NCBI RefSeq assembly: GCF_000379125.1
Contig: NZ_KB900626.1
Coordinates: forward strand, 1,087,748 to 1,151,747
DNA from: Methylosinus sp. LW4
Lineage (GTDB): Bacteria; Pseudomonadota; Alphaproteobacteria; Rhizobiales; Beijerinckiaceae
DNA: 64,000 nt
Direction: 5' to 3'
In this document: positions 26,857 to 36,029 of the stretch, piece after piece
Layout of the letters: the number at the start of each line of letters is the position of its first letter
How positions within the stretch are numbered: position 1 is the first letter of the stretch
Translations under genes and position numbers: made by a program
Notes under the pieces: generated by a model
Seen by the model: only the letters and a program-made list of their open reading frames with translations
Databases searched by the model: none
Told to the model about the DNA's origin: nothing

Positions 26857-28410
26857 ATGAGGGTAGCGTCGCCGGCATCGAGGGATGGGACTGCCTTTCG
26901 CCTCCGGCTGGCCGACATCGGCTGGGCTACGGCGGCGCCTTTCATCGCCCTCGCCCTGCGCGACCCTCAGCTGCTCGAGGCGGGCGATCTCACGCGCGAC
27001 ATTCCCGCGCCTTTTCGCTACGCCTTTCTCTCCATCGCCTGCACGCTGCTGGTCATGTGGGGCTTCCGCCTCGGCGACCGCATGGGGCAGTTTTTCTCGC
27101 TGCGCGACGCCATCGACATTTGCGTCGCCTCCGCCTGCGCCGTCGCCGCGAGCAGCGTGGTTCTCTTCACGCTCACGCGCCTCGAGGGCGTGCCGCGCTC
27201 CACGCCGCTGATCTATGTCCTCGTGCTCGCCGCCGGCCTCGTCGCGATCCGGGGGGTGAGCCGGCTGCATCACCGGGAGGTCTGGCGCAGGGAGCTAGAG
27301 ACCAGCGTCGCCGATCCGTCCACGGCCTTGCGTCGCGTGATCCTGATCGGCGTCGATCGCTTCGCCTCGGCGGCGATCGAGCTCATCGACTATCAGCTGC
27401 CGCGGACGACGCAGATCGTCGCCGCTCTGGACGCGCGGTCTTCCTTTGTGGGGCGCAAGGTCGGCGGCGTCTCGATCGTCGCCCTGCCGCAGGACATTGG
27501 CGCGGTGCTGGACGAATATGCCGAGCATGGCGTCGAGATCGACGAAGTGTGGCTCGCCGACGACAAGGAGGCCTTGCCGGCCGAGCTGCTGAAGGACGTC
27601 GCCGCGCAATGCGACGCGCGCGGCCGCGATTGCATCCCCATTGCGGAGGCGCTCAATCTCGCCCCGCGGCAGGCGCGGCCGGAGACGCGGCTCGGAGGGC
27701 CGCCGGACGGGCGTTTCGACATGCCGGGTTATTTCGGCTCCAAGCGCGTCATCGATCTTCTGGCGACGAGCCTGCTGCTCGTCTTCGCCGCGCCGATGGC
27801 GCTGATCGTCGCTTGCGCCATCCTCATCGACGTCGGCGCGCCCATCGTCTTCTGGCAGCAGCGGGTGGGACGCAATGGCGAGCGCTTCTTCGTCTATAAG
27901 TTCCGCACCTTTCGACCGCCCTTCGACCGCCGTGGCCGCCGCGTGCCCAAGGAACGGCGCCTGTCGAGGATCGGCCGCGCCATCCGCGCCGCTCGGCTGG
28001 ACGAGATTCCGCAGCTCTACAATGTGATTATCGGCCATATGTCGTTGATCGGCCCGCGCCCTCTGCTGCCTGTCGATCAGCCGGCCGATCCGCGGCGGCG
28101 CCTCAGCGTGCGGCCGGGCGTCACCGGATGGGCGCAGATCAAGGGCGGAACGCTGGTCACGCCCGAGGAGAAAAACGCGCTCGACGTCTGGTATATTCGC
28201 CACGCCTCCTGGCGGCTCGATCTGGCCATCGCCTTCGGCACGCTCGCCATCGCCTTCACTGGGGAAAGGCTGAATCGCGCCGCGGTCGAGCACGCGACCG
28301 GCTGGTATCGGCGCGAGTTCGAAGGCGCGCGTGGCAGGGCCGAGACGATGGGCCTGCGTCCACAGGGACGCGCGAAATCGCCCGCGCTCGCGCCGGGCCG
28401 GTCGATCTGA
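26857..28410 (+). CDS. Polyprenyl-phosphate sugar-1-phosphate transferase (WcaJ/ExoY family)
   Basis: 517 residues from the ATG at 26857. Four N-terminal membrane helices (about 20-125) precede a cytoplasmic nucleotide-binding-like region, a fifth helix (about 300-323), and the catalytic bacterial sugar transferase domain: VFWQQRVGRNGERFFVYKFRT, ARLDEIPQLYNV, MSLIGPRPLLP and RPGVTGWAQIKG. This enzyme links the first sugar phosphate to undecaprenyl phosphate and starts the repeat unit. It faces the minus-strand glycosyltransferase train, converging on it with 7 bases between. An upstream extension of the frame lies antisense to the phosphatase and is not used here. Confidence 0.92.
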   Translation: MRVASPASRDGTAFRLRLADIGWATAAPFIALALRDPQLLEAGDLTRDIPAPFRYAFLSIACTLLVMWGFRLGDRMGQFFSLRDAIDICVASACAVAASSVVLFTLTRLEGVPRSTPLIYVLVLAAGLVAIRGVSRLHHREVWRRELETSVADPSTALRRVILIGVDRFASAAIELIDYQLPRTTQIVAALDARSSFVGRKVGGVSIVALPQDIGAVLDEYAEHGVEIDEVWLADDKEALPAELLKDVAAQCDARGRDCIPIAEALNLAPRQARPETRLGGPPDGRFDMPGYFGSKRVIDLLATSLLLVFAAPMALIVACAILIDVGAPIVFWQQRVGRNGERFFVYKFRTFRPPFDRRGRRVPKERRLSRIGRAIRAARLDEIPQLYNVIIGHMSLIGPRPLLPVDQPADPRRRLSVRPGVTGWAQIKGGTLVTPEEKNALDVWYIRHASWRLDLAIAFGTLAIAFTGERLNRAAVEHATGWYRREFEGARGRAETMGLRPQGRAKSPALAPGRSI

Positions 28411-28417
28411 GGAGAGG

Positions 28418-29251
28418 CTAGCGGACTTGCTCTCGCTCGGCGGCCTGCTGCGGCGCCGGCGCGGTCTTGGTCGGCGGGGTCATCCGCTTCTCCAGCGCCA
28501 TCAAGGCGAGGATCGACTCCGCGACGAGCCGCTGCAGCGCGTAATAGAGGCCGGCGCGGCCGTCGAGAAACAGGCCCTTGGCGAAATAGGCGTAGAGGAA
28601 GACGACGATCGGCGCCAGCGGCGGAACGCTGCGCAGATGGCGGATCAGCGCGGGGGGCTCGTCCGCATCCAGCCGCTCGACCTCGCGCGCCATATAGCGA
28701 ATTTGCGAGGCGACGAAGCGCGCCGTGGGTTTGCGATCGTCATGGGTGATCTTGCCCGCGAGCGTCTGGACCGGGCCGTCGATGCGCCAGCCCTCGGCAT
28801 GGCCGCGATCATAGACGGAAAAACGCCCCTGGCGAAGCAGCACGGTTTTCGGCGGATAGAGCGAGCCGCTCAGCGGTCGGCCGAAAATCTCATAATCGAA
28901 GCCGATCTCATAGGCCGCGACATCCGGCCCCGGCCGCAGCGCGCGCAATTCCTCGATGAGCGCGTCGCCGAGCCGATAATCGGCGTCGAGGCGCAATATC
29001 CATTCGGTGGCGACGCTGGTCTGCGTCATGGCGAAGCGCCATTGGCTCGCATGATTGTCGAAAGGCCGCGAGAAGATGCGCACGCGCGCATCGGCGCGCA
29101 GGATCGCCAGCGTTCGATCGGCGCTGCCGCTGTCGACGACGATAATGGATCTCGCCCAGCGCAGCCGCGACAAAATGCGGGCGATGTTCGGCTCCTCGTC
29201 ATAGGTGAGGAGAACCGGGGTGATCCGATCCAGCAGGGAAGGGCGGGTCAT
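28418..29251 (-). CDS. Family 2 glycosyltransferase
   Basis: 277 residues. GT-A motifs are VLLTYDEEPNIARIL, IIVVDSGSADRTL and WILRLDADYRL, and the C-terminus has a hydrophobic segment (about 230-250, VPPLAPIVVFLYAYFAKGL). It resembles the WaaE/KdtX group that adds hexoses to lipid-linked acceptors. The ATG at 29251 overlaps the stop codon of the preceding gene by one base (TAATG), so translation is coupled. It is the last gene of the minus-strand train. Confidence 0.88.
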   Translation of the reverse strand: MTRPSLLDRITPVLLTYDEEPNIARILSRLRWARSIIVVDSGSADRTLAILRADARVRIFSRPFDNHASQWRFAMTQTSVATEWILRLDADYRLGDALIEELRALRPGPDVAAYEIGFDYEIFGRPLSGSLYPPKTVLLRQGRFSVYDRGHAEGWRIDGPVQTLAGKITHDDRKPTARFVASQIRYMAREVERLDADEPPALIRHLRSVPPLAPIVVFLYAYFAKGLFLDGRAGLYYALQRLVAESILALMALEKRMTPPTKTAPAPQQAAEREQVR

Positions 29252-30435
29252 TACGGGACGCCTCGCAGGGAAGATTGCTTTAGCACATCTTCGTACTGCG
29301 CGACCATTTCCGCGGCGACGGCGGTCCAGCTCCATCGCCGCTCGACAGCGGCGCGTCCGCGCGCGCCCATCTCCTCCGCGGCGCGGGCGTCTGCCGCTAT
29401 GATCGCGAGCCCGCGCGCGATAGAGGCGGCCTCCGGCGCGACGACGACGCCTGCGCGCTCGGCCGCGACCGTCTCGGCGACGCCGGCCGTGCGGGAGACG
29501 ACGACCGGCCGGCTATGCGACATGGCCTCGAGCGCGACATTGCCGAAATTCTCATTGAGCGAGACGAGCGCGAGACAGGCGCAGGCGCGATAGAGCGCCG
29601 ATCGATCCGGCTCGCCGATCTGTCGCGCGACGATGGTCACGCGCCCGCTGACGCCGCGCCGCGCCGCGAGACGCGCCAGCTCCCCCGCCAGGCCATGCTC
29701 GTCATTGCCGGCGATGACGCAGCGTAGATCGGGCGTCAGAGCGATGGCCTCGATCAGAGCGGCGAGGTTTTTCTTCCAGTCGATGCGTCCGAAGGCGAGG
29801 ACGAAAGGGCCGCCGGCGATGGCCGCGGCGATATCGCCGCCGATCGTCTGCTCTGCTCGCAATTCGGCGGCGTCGACGCCGTGGCCGATGACGGCCAGAG
29901 GCGGCAGATCGAAGCGGAAGGCGCGCAGGTCCTCCGCCTCGCGCCGCGAGGCGAGATGGAGCGCCGCCGCCTCGCGAATGGTGCGGCGCTCGAACAGAGC
30001 GATCCAGGCGGATTTGATGAGCGCGCTCTTGGCGCGCACCAGCGAGGCGACCAGCATTCCATGCGGCGAGAGCACATAGGGCGCGCCGTGGCGCCTCGCG
30101 ATGCGCGCCGCCGCCAATGTCGGCCACAGAAAGACGGAATGGAGATGCAGAATATCGAAATCCGCCGCATGGCGCCGCAGCGCCTCGCCCATTGCGGGGG
30201 ATCGGTAGAGGCGCCGTCCCAGCCCGGTCGCGAAATAGGTGACGCCGACGCCGTCGAGATCGACGCGCGCGCCGAGCGGCGTCGGCGAAACGCCGGGGCC
30301 GTCGACATTGGTCGTATAGACCTCGACCGCATGGCCGAGCGCCGCTTGCGCCTTGGCGAGCCCATGCACGGCATGGATCGTGCCGCCATAGCGGACCGCC
30401 GGCAGATAGGTGGGCGTGACATGGAGAATGCGCAG
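29251..30435 (-). CDS. Family 4 glycosyltransferase, probable CTG start
   Basis: About 394 residues. The N-terminal Rossmann motif RILHVTPTYLPAVRYGGTIH and the C-terminal ALVSLNENFGNVALEAMSHSRPVV (the E-x7-E-like donor loop) mark a retaining GT4. No ATG, GTG or TTG lies in frame near the true N-terminus. The codon before RILHV is CTG at 30435, with GGGAGG seven bases upstream and the previous stop TGA just before that. A distant ATG at 30540 would overlap the upstream gene by 92 bases. CTG initiation is therefore the best reading. The enzyme probably adds a sugar to the polysaccharide repeat unit. Confidence 0.85.
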   Translation of the reverse strand: MRILHVTPTYLPAVRYGGTIHAVHGLAKAQAALGHAVEVYTTNVDGPGVSPTPLGARVDLDGVGVTYFATGLGRRLYRSPAMGEALRRHAADFDILHLHSVFLWPTLAAARIARRHGAPYVLSPHGMLVASLVRAKSALIKSAWIALFERRTIREAAALHLASRREAEDLRAFRFDLPPLAVIGHGVDAAELRAEQTIGGDIAAAIAGGPFVLAFGRIDWKKNLAALIEAIALTPDLRCVIAGNDEHGLAGELARLAARRGVSGRVTIVARQIGEPDRSALYRACACLALVSLNENFGNVALEAMSHSRPVVVSRTAGVAETVAAERAGVVVAPEAASIARGLAIIAADARAAEEMGARGRAAVERRWSWTAVAAEMVAQYEDVLKQSSLRGVP

Positions 30436-30448
30436 TCTCGTGCCTCCC

Positions 30449-31522
30449 TCAGCGCGCCTCGGCGAGGCAGCCGAGCATCGCCTCGACCAGCCGCTCGCAG
30501 CCGGTCTCGACGCGATAGTCGCGGCTCTGCGCGCGGCCATTCGCGCCCATGGCGCGCAGCCGCGCGATCGGCGTGCGTGCGATGTCGCGCAGCGCCCGTT
30601 CGAGCGCGGAGCCGTCGGCGGCCGGAATCAGCCATCCATTTTCCGCGGTGACGCGCTCGACCGCGGCGCCGGTCTGATCGCTTCCCAGAACGGGCATGCC
30701 GGCGGCCATGCCCTCGATGACGATGAGCCCCCAGCCGTCGTGACGCGAGGGCGCCACCAGCACATCGGCGCGCGCGTAGATCTGCGGCAACGCCTCCATT
30801 TGAGCGAAGCCGATGCGCTCGATGCGATCTGGAAAGCGATGCGCCAGCTGCTCCACATCGGCGCGCAGTGGTCCGTCGCCGACGAAGATCGCCTCGAGCG
30901 CGACGCCCTCGGCGAGCATTCGCTCGAGAGCCGTGAGGAGGAGATCGACGCCTTTGCGCGCGATCAGCGCGCCGGAGAACAGGAGGCGCGGCGCGCGCGG
31001 CGCGGCGTCGCCGCGCTCGATCGCCAGAAAGCCGGAGAGATCGGAGGTATAGGGCAAGTTTCGATAGCGCCGGCGCGGGCCGAACTCGCGCCGATAGGAG
31101 GCGACGGCCATCTCGCCCATGCCCCACATTTCGGCGGCGCTCGCGTGAAAGGCGCGCATCGCCCAGCGCCGATAGAGCGCGCCGAGAAGGGGCGGCGCCT
31201 GATAGCCGAAGCGCTCCCCCCAGAAGGCGAAAGGACGGCCGGAGGAAACGCGCAGCTTCAGCAGCCGTTGCACGATCGGATGGCGATAGGCGCCGAAAAC
31301 GCAGAGATCGCTATCGCGCATCCATTGCGCGAGGCGCTCGAAAGGCGTCTCGCCGCAGCAAGCGTGCTCATGCGCCAGCGTCGGCGCGCGCCATTCGCGA
31401 TCGGGCGCGCGCATGCGCTCATAGATGACCCGCAGCGCGATCCGCCCGTCCGCGGCGAGGAGATCGAACAGGCGCGCCTGATAGGGCGAGGGCATGTTGG
31501 TCACGATGACGATGGTTCGCAT
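30449..31522 (-). CDS. Family 4 glycosyltransferase
   Basis: 357 residues. It starts MRTIVIVTNMPSPYQARLF, with the GT4 motifs LLFSGALIARKGVDLLL and VLVAPSRHDGWGLIVIEGMAAGMPVLGS (donor binding, with the conserved Glu). It is cytoplasmic. Its start overlaps the end of the polymerase gene by 22 bases. The specificity is unknown. Confidence 0.9.
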   Translation of the reverse strand: MRTIVIVTNMPSPYQARLFDLLAADGRIALRVIYERMRAPDREWRAPTLAHEHACCGETPFERLAQWMRDSDLCVFGAYRHPIVQRLLKLRVSSGRPFAFWGERFGYQAPPLLGALYRRWAMRAFHASAAEMWGMGEMAVASYRREFGPRRRYRNLPYTSDLSGFLAIERGDAAPRAPRLLFSGALIARKGVDLLLTALERMLAEGVALEAIFVGDGPLRADVEQLAHRFPDRIERIGFAQMEALPQIYARADVLVAPSRHDGWGLIVIEGMAAGMPVLGSDQTGAAVERVTAENGWLIPAADGSALERALRDIARTPIARLRAMGANGRAQSRDYRVETGCERLVEAMLGCLAEAR

Positions 31523-32955
31523 TTCTGCTCGCTATCGTCTCGTTCAGACGGCGTCGTGGCGCCGGATCGGGCGCCGGTTTTCTTCGAGGTGACGAGGCTG
31601 ACGACCGTCCATGCGAGCACGGCGTAGGTCATCAGAATGATCTCCTGCATCGAGCGCATGCCGACGAAGAACACCATCAGGCCGAGGCAGTAGAGAACGC
31701 GGGCGTTCTCGCTGCGCTCGCGCAGCAGCGCCGTCCAGGAGGCCGCCGCCCAGCCGAGCAGCAGCGCGCCGAGCACGACGGCGGCGATCCCATAGGAGGC
31801 GTAGAGCTCGCCGATGATCGAGCTGGAGAGAGAGACGTCGGATTTGCCGACGAGCCCCGGCAGGCTGAAGCCGGCGTCGATCGGCTTGTCCGGCCAGAGC
31901 GCGCGCGGAATGGGACGCACCAGCACGTAATAAATCTGCTTCCAGCCGACATATTCGACGACATCGGGAAAGTAATGGATGATCTGGGCGAGCCGCAGGA
32001 AATTGTCGTCGACATGAAACTGGCCGGCGAACTCGAAATCATCGAGGCCGACGTCGCCGCTCAGAAAGCCGTCGAGCCCGACATTGCGGATGAGCAGAAT
32101 GAATTGCAGCAGGCTCAGCACGCCGACCGCGCCGCCGGCGACGACCGCGGTTCGCACGAAGGAGAAGCGCTCCTTCAATATCATCCACAGCAGCAGGCCG
32201 GAGCCCAGCATCATGCCGATGATCCGGCGGCCGCCGCTCTGCGCGATGAAGGCGCAGACAATGGCGGTGAGCGTTACGGAAATCCAGACGCGCGGATCGG
32301 CCCAGCGCGCCTTGGCGCGCGTCGCCACCAGCACCGTCGCCGCCGGCAGCACATAGCCGAAATAGGCGAGATGATCGATGAAAGCGTCCCAGCCGCCGAG
32401 ATCGCCGCGCGACCAGGGCGCAGCGAAGCGCGGCTGAAACAGCCCGTCGATCATCCGCGCCGGATCGAATCTCGCCGGAATTCCATAGGAGGAGATGCAA
32501 AGGGCGAAGCAGAGGCAGACCGCGATGAAGGCGTTTTGCACGGGCAGATCGGCTCGCGCGGCGCGTGCGATCGGCCTCGGCGCGCCGATCGCTGGGATGA
32601 GCCGTCCGAGCGGGATGAAGAGGGCGAAGACGGCGATCGTCTCCAGCGCGGCGATCACATCGTCGCGGCCGAGCTCGTCCAGCGGATAGGCGCCCTGCAG
32701 CAGATCGAGCAGGACCCAATAGATGATCGCGACGAGGAGAAGATTCTCCGCATGCAGCAGTCCGTGCAGCCCCTCGACCAGCGCGCGCATCAGCGGGATG
32801 GCGAGAAGGCTCATCGCCAGAACCGCCGCCGGCAGGAACATGGCGCCCTGCGGCGCGTAGTCGATCGGCGTCAGCGCGACGGCGAGGACGCCCCCGGCGG
32901 CGATGATGGCCGAGCCGGCGAGCGCGACGCCGGCGTCGCCGGGAAGCGGCCGCAT
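31501..32955 (-). CDS. Multi-spanning O-antigen polymerase-like protein (Wzy type)
   Basis: 484 residues with about 11-12 hydrophobic segments and a larger hydrophilic stretch around residues 295-390, which contains DVVEYVGWKQIYYVLVRPIPRA. The PIPRxLWPxKP pattern (PIPRALWPDKP) is typical of O-antigen polymerase-family proteins in exopolysaccharide loci. It would join repeat units on the periplasmic side. It ends within the next gene, overlapping it by 22 bases. Confidence 0.82.
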   Translation of the reverse strand: MRPLPGDAGVALAGSAIIAAGGVLAVALTPIDYAPQGAMFLPAAVLAMSLLAIPLMRALVEGLHGLLHAENLLLVAIIYWVLLDLLQGAYPLDELGRDDVIAALETIAVFALFIPLGRLIPAIGAPRPIARAARADLPVQNAFIAVCLCFALCISSYGIPARFDPARMIDGLFQPRFAAPWSRGDLGGWDAFIDHLAYFGYVLPAATVLVATRAKARWADPRVWISVTLTAIVCAFIAQSGGRRIIGMMLGSGLLLWMILKERFSFVRTAVVAGGAVGVLSLLQFILLIRNVGLDGFLSGDVGLDDFEFAGQFHVDDNFLRLAQIIHYFPDVVEYVGWKQIYYVLVRPIPRALWPDKPIDAGFSLPGLVGKSDVSLSSSIIGELYASYGIAAVVLGALLLGWAAASWTALLRERSENARVLYCLGLMVFFVGMRSMQEIILMTYAVLAWTVVSLVTSKKTGARSGATTPSERDDSEQKCEPSSS

Positions 32956-32960
32956 GACCG

Positions 32961-34195
32961 CTAGGCTCCCGCGGCCGCGGCGCGCCGGCGCAGCGCTTCC
33001 CGCCCGATCTCGCGCAGCTGCGCGATCACCGCCTCGGGCGTGAAATCGGCGGCGCGGGAGATGGCGCGGGCCGACATTGCGGCGAGGCGCTGCGGATGGC
33101 GCAGCGCCCAGAGCAGGGCGTCGCGGAGCGATGCGGCGCTCTGATCCGGCAGCAGCAGGCCGCTCGCGCCGTCGAGCACGACGTCGCCGCAGCGCCGCGA
33201 GACGATCGCCGGCAGCCCATGCGCCTGCGCCTCGAGCTGGGTGAGCGCGAAGCCGTCGGAATGCGTCGGCAGGACGAACACATGCGCCTTTCGATAGAAG
33301 CTTGAGGTCTCGTCGCGCGGAACCTCACCGAGGAAGCGAATATCGGCATAATCCTTTTGCGCGGCGGCGCCCAGCTCATCGCGTCCGACGACGAGAAAGC
33401 GGATCGGCTCGCCGCGCAGCATGGCGGCCGCCTCCAGCAGCGTCCGCGCGCCTTTGCGCAGCGAGAAGGCTCCCAGAAAAAGCACGATCAGCGGATCATC
33501 CGCATCGAAACGCTCCGGGTAATGCAGCGCCGCGCTCGGCGTCTCGGCGCGATACATCAGCGGCGCGACGGCGAGCTTCTCGCTTGGGACGCCCTCGGCG
33601 ACGAGACAATCGCGCGCCCAGGCGGAATTGACGAGGATCATATCCGCCGTCTCGCATTCCTCGCGCCAGCGGCGCCAATAGGCCTCGGGCGGCGCCTCCG
33701 CGCGCGCGCCCTCGCTTTCCGCCAGCGCCGCGATCAGCGCCGCCTCCTGCGGGCCGCCGTCGATCTGGTTCAGTATGGCGGCGAAGCCGCGGCTCCGCGC
33801 CGCGCGCAAGCTCTGCGCGGCGGCGTAGCCGTAGCAGAGCGCGATCCCGCCCGTTGGTGCGCGCATGCTCTGCAGCCGCGCCGCGGCGAAACGATCGAAG
33901 CGCAGATTATCGGCGTGGAGGCCGGACCAGTTCGCGCCCGGCGCCAGCCGCGCGACGCTCCGCGAGGCGATGGAAGGGAGCGTGTCGGCGAGGACGCGCG
34001 CGCCTTCGAGCCGCGCCGAATAGCGCGCAGCGAGACGCGGGCTCGCGCCGCGCAACGCGCGGCTCCATGGACGATCGGGCGGCAGCCATATATCGGTGAG
34101 GAAGGCGCGCAGCAGGCCGCGCTCGTGCAGAGCGGCGGGCAGGGCGTAATGCTCGCGCGCGCCGATCTGGCAGACGATCCAATCCGTGGAGTCAT
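32961..34195 (-). CDS. Family 4 glycosyltransferase, start codon unresolved
   Basis: The GT4 core is clear: VLFLGAFSLRKGARTLLEAAA and VLPTHSDGFALTQLEAQAHGLPAI. Coding similarity extends upstream of any usual start: DWIVCQIGAREHYALP is read in frame from about 34184, yet the only ATG nearby (34195, after AAAGGAGG) is one base out of frame with it. A single extra base between 34195 and 34184 would join them. Either an uncommon start codon is used (ATT at 34208, 8 bases after AAAGGAGG) or there is a 1-base deletion or sequencing error. The coordinates given run to the ATG. Confidence 0.75.
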
Positions 34196-34200
34196 GCGCG

Positions 34201-35073
34201 TCAGAAATCGCTCCAGCCTCCTTTGCGCAAGGCGAGCTTGGCGGCGACCGCAGCCTTCGACACGAGGCGCCTGTGCGCGCGCATTCGCCAAAGATGATGC
34301 GGGATCATCGCCAGTCCGGCGAGGACGCCGCCCCTGCGTCCCATCCGCAGGCAGAAGAAGACACGATTGGTGATCTGCAGCGCCGCCAGCGGATAGAAGC
34401 GCGGCGGATAGCGCAGAAAGGCGAGCAGCGCGATATTGGCGATGCTCGCCGCATTGATGCGCGGCTCGGCGTGATGCGCGAGATCGGAATTGTGGAACAC
34501 GCGCAGATAGGGCGTGAAGACGAGCCGGCGCCCGCGCTCGATGAGGCGAAGCGCCATATCCTCCTCCTCGACGCCATAGGCGAGCGGCAATGGCAGATAG
34601 CCGCCCGCCTCGAGAAGATGGCTGCGCCGAAACACGGCGCCGCCGCCATTGAAGCCGCAGGTCTCGCGCAGCGCGCGCCGATCCGGCGCCGGCGTCTCGC
34701 CGGGATGGACGATCTGCGACGTCGCCAGAGAGAGGTCGGGGAAGCGCGCGAAAATTTCGCCGGCGCGGGCGAAGAAATCCGCGTCCAGCGGATAGGAATC
34801 ATCGTCGAAAGCGGCGATGAGCGCGTGGCGCGCAGCCTCTGTCATCCGGCTGCGTCCGCCGCCCGGCCCGACGCGCGTCTCGCTGACGATGACGCGCGCC
34901 GCCGGAAAAGCCGCGCGCACCGCATCGGCGCAATCATGCCGCGCGGCGTCGACGTGAACGATGATTTCGGCCGGCGGCGGACGGCACGCCTCGAGCCGCC
35001 GCAGTGTGTCCAATGTCTGCGCGACGCGCGCGAAGGCGGCCACGGTCGCGGTGATCTGCGGCGTCTCGCTCAT
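34201..35073 (-). CDS. Family 2 glycosyltransferase
   Basis: 290 residues from the ATG at 35073, which overlaps the previous stop as ATGA. The GT-A fold starts ITATVAAFARVAQTLDTLRRL. AAFDDDSYPLDADFF contains the metal-binding DDD, and YGVEEEDMALRLIERGRRL is the acceptor-binding motif usual in rhamnosyl- or galactosyltransferases. The C-terminus is basic and membrane-associating. A longer upstream frame is not coding. Confidence 0.88.
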   Translation of the reverse strand: MSETPQITATVAAFARVAQTLDTLRRLEACRPPPAEIIVHVDAARHDCADAVRAAFPAARVIVSETRVGPGGGRSRMTEAARHALIAAFDDDSYPLDADFFARAGEIFARFPDLSLATSQIVHPGETPAPDRRALRETCGFNGGGAVFRRSHLLEAGGYLPLPLAYGVEEEDMALRLIERGRRLVFTPYLRVFHNSDLAHHAEPRINAASIANIALLAFLRYPPRFYPLAALQITNRVFFCLRMGRRGGVLAGLAMIPHHLWRMRAHRRLVSKAAVAAKLALRKGGWSDF

Positions 35074-36029
35074 CGTTCCGCCCATCCGGCGACGATGCGG
35101 GCGAGGCCTTTCGCGCGCCCGCGCAAAATCTCGCACGAGAGCGGCCCCGCGGCGCCGAGCAGCCGCAACGTCGAGCCGAGAGATTCGAGAATTGCGTAAG
35201 CGACGATGAGCGAGAGCGCATGAGCGCGCGAGCGCCCGAGCGTGCGGCGCAGGATCATGTAACGATTGAATATGTCGTCCTCGGCGGCGATCCGCGCCGA
35301 GACGCGCCCGCCCGGCGCGTGAAAATGCGCCATGCGCGCGCGCGGCGCGAAATAGAGCGCGCCGAAGCGGCGAAGCTTCAAGGAGAGATCGACATCCTCG
35401 CTCATGGTGCAGCGATGCAGGAAGAAATCGGAAAAGCCCCCTGCGGCCACATAGGCCGAACGTCGGATCATCGCCGCGGCGCCGCCGATCCATTCGATCT
35501 CGGCGATATCCGCGGGCGCCGGCGAGAAACCGTAGCGCAGCAGCGGGCCGATGACGCGCCCTTGCCATTCGCCCTCGCGAAAGCCGAGCAGGCGGCGCAG
35601 CACGAAGCGCCAGACGCGCGTCGGCGGCGGCCAGCCGTCATTGCTCATATTCGCCATCACGCCGACGCTGTCGGCCCGCGATGCGAGCGCCTGGGCCAGC
35701 TCTTCGACGCAGTCTTTCTCGAGCGCGACATCATCGTCGAGCAGCAGCAGCAGCGCTCCCCGCGACGCCTCGATCGCGGAGCGGCGTTGCCGCACGGCAT
35801 TGGGCGGCGAGACGGCGAGGAGACGGATGACGAGGCCGCGCGCGCGCCAGAGCGGGTCCTCGGCGACGGCGCGCGTCTCCGCATCGCCGCCGCCATCGGC
35901 GATGACGATCTCGTAAACGCCGAGCGTCTGCGTCGCGAGGGTTTCGAGAAGCCGTCGCAGCGATTGCGCGCGGCCATAGGTCGGCACGATCACGCTGATC
36001 GTCGGCGCGGCGTCGCTGGCCTCTAGCAT
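35070..36029 (-). CDS. Family 2 glycosyltransferase
   Basis: 319 residues: ISVIVPTYGRAQSLRRLLETL, IVIADGGGD, LLLLLDDDVALEKDC (metal-binding DDD) and MSEDVDLSLKLRRFG (ED motif). It overlaps the upstream gene by 7 bases and the downstream one by 4, so it is translationally coupled in the train. Confidence 0.9.
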   Translation of the reverse strand: MLEASDAAPTISVIVPTYGRAQSLRRLLETLATQTLGVYEIVIADGGGDAETRAVAEDPLWRARGLVIRLLAVSPPNAVRQRRSAIEASRGALLLLLDDDVALEKDCVEELAQALASRADSVGVMANMSNDGWPPPTRVWRFVLRRLLGFREGEWQGRVIGPLLRYGFSPAPADIAEIEWIGGAAAMIRRSAYVAAGGFSDFFLHRCTMSEDVDLSLKLRRFGALYFAPRARMAHFHAPGGRVSARIAAEDDIFNRYMILRRTLGRSRAHALSLIVAYAILESLGSTLRLLGAAGPLSCEILRGRAKGLARIVAGWAER

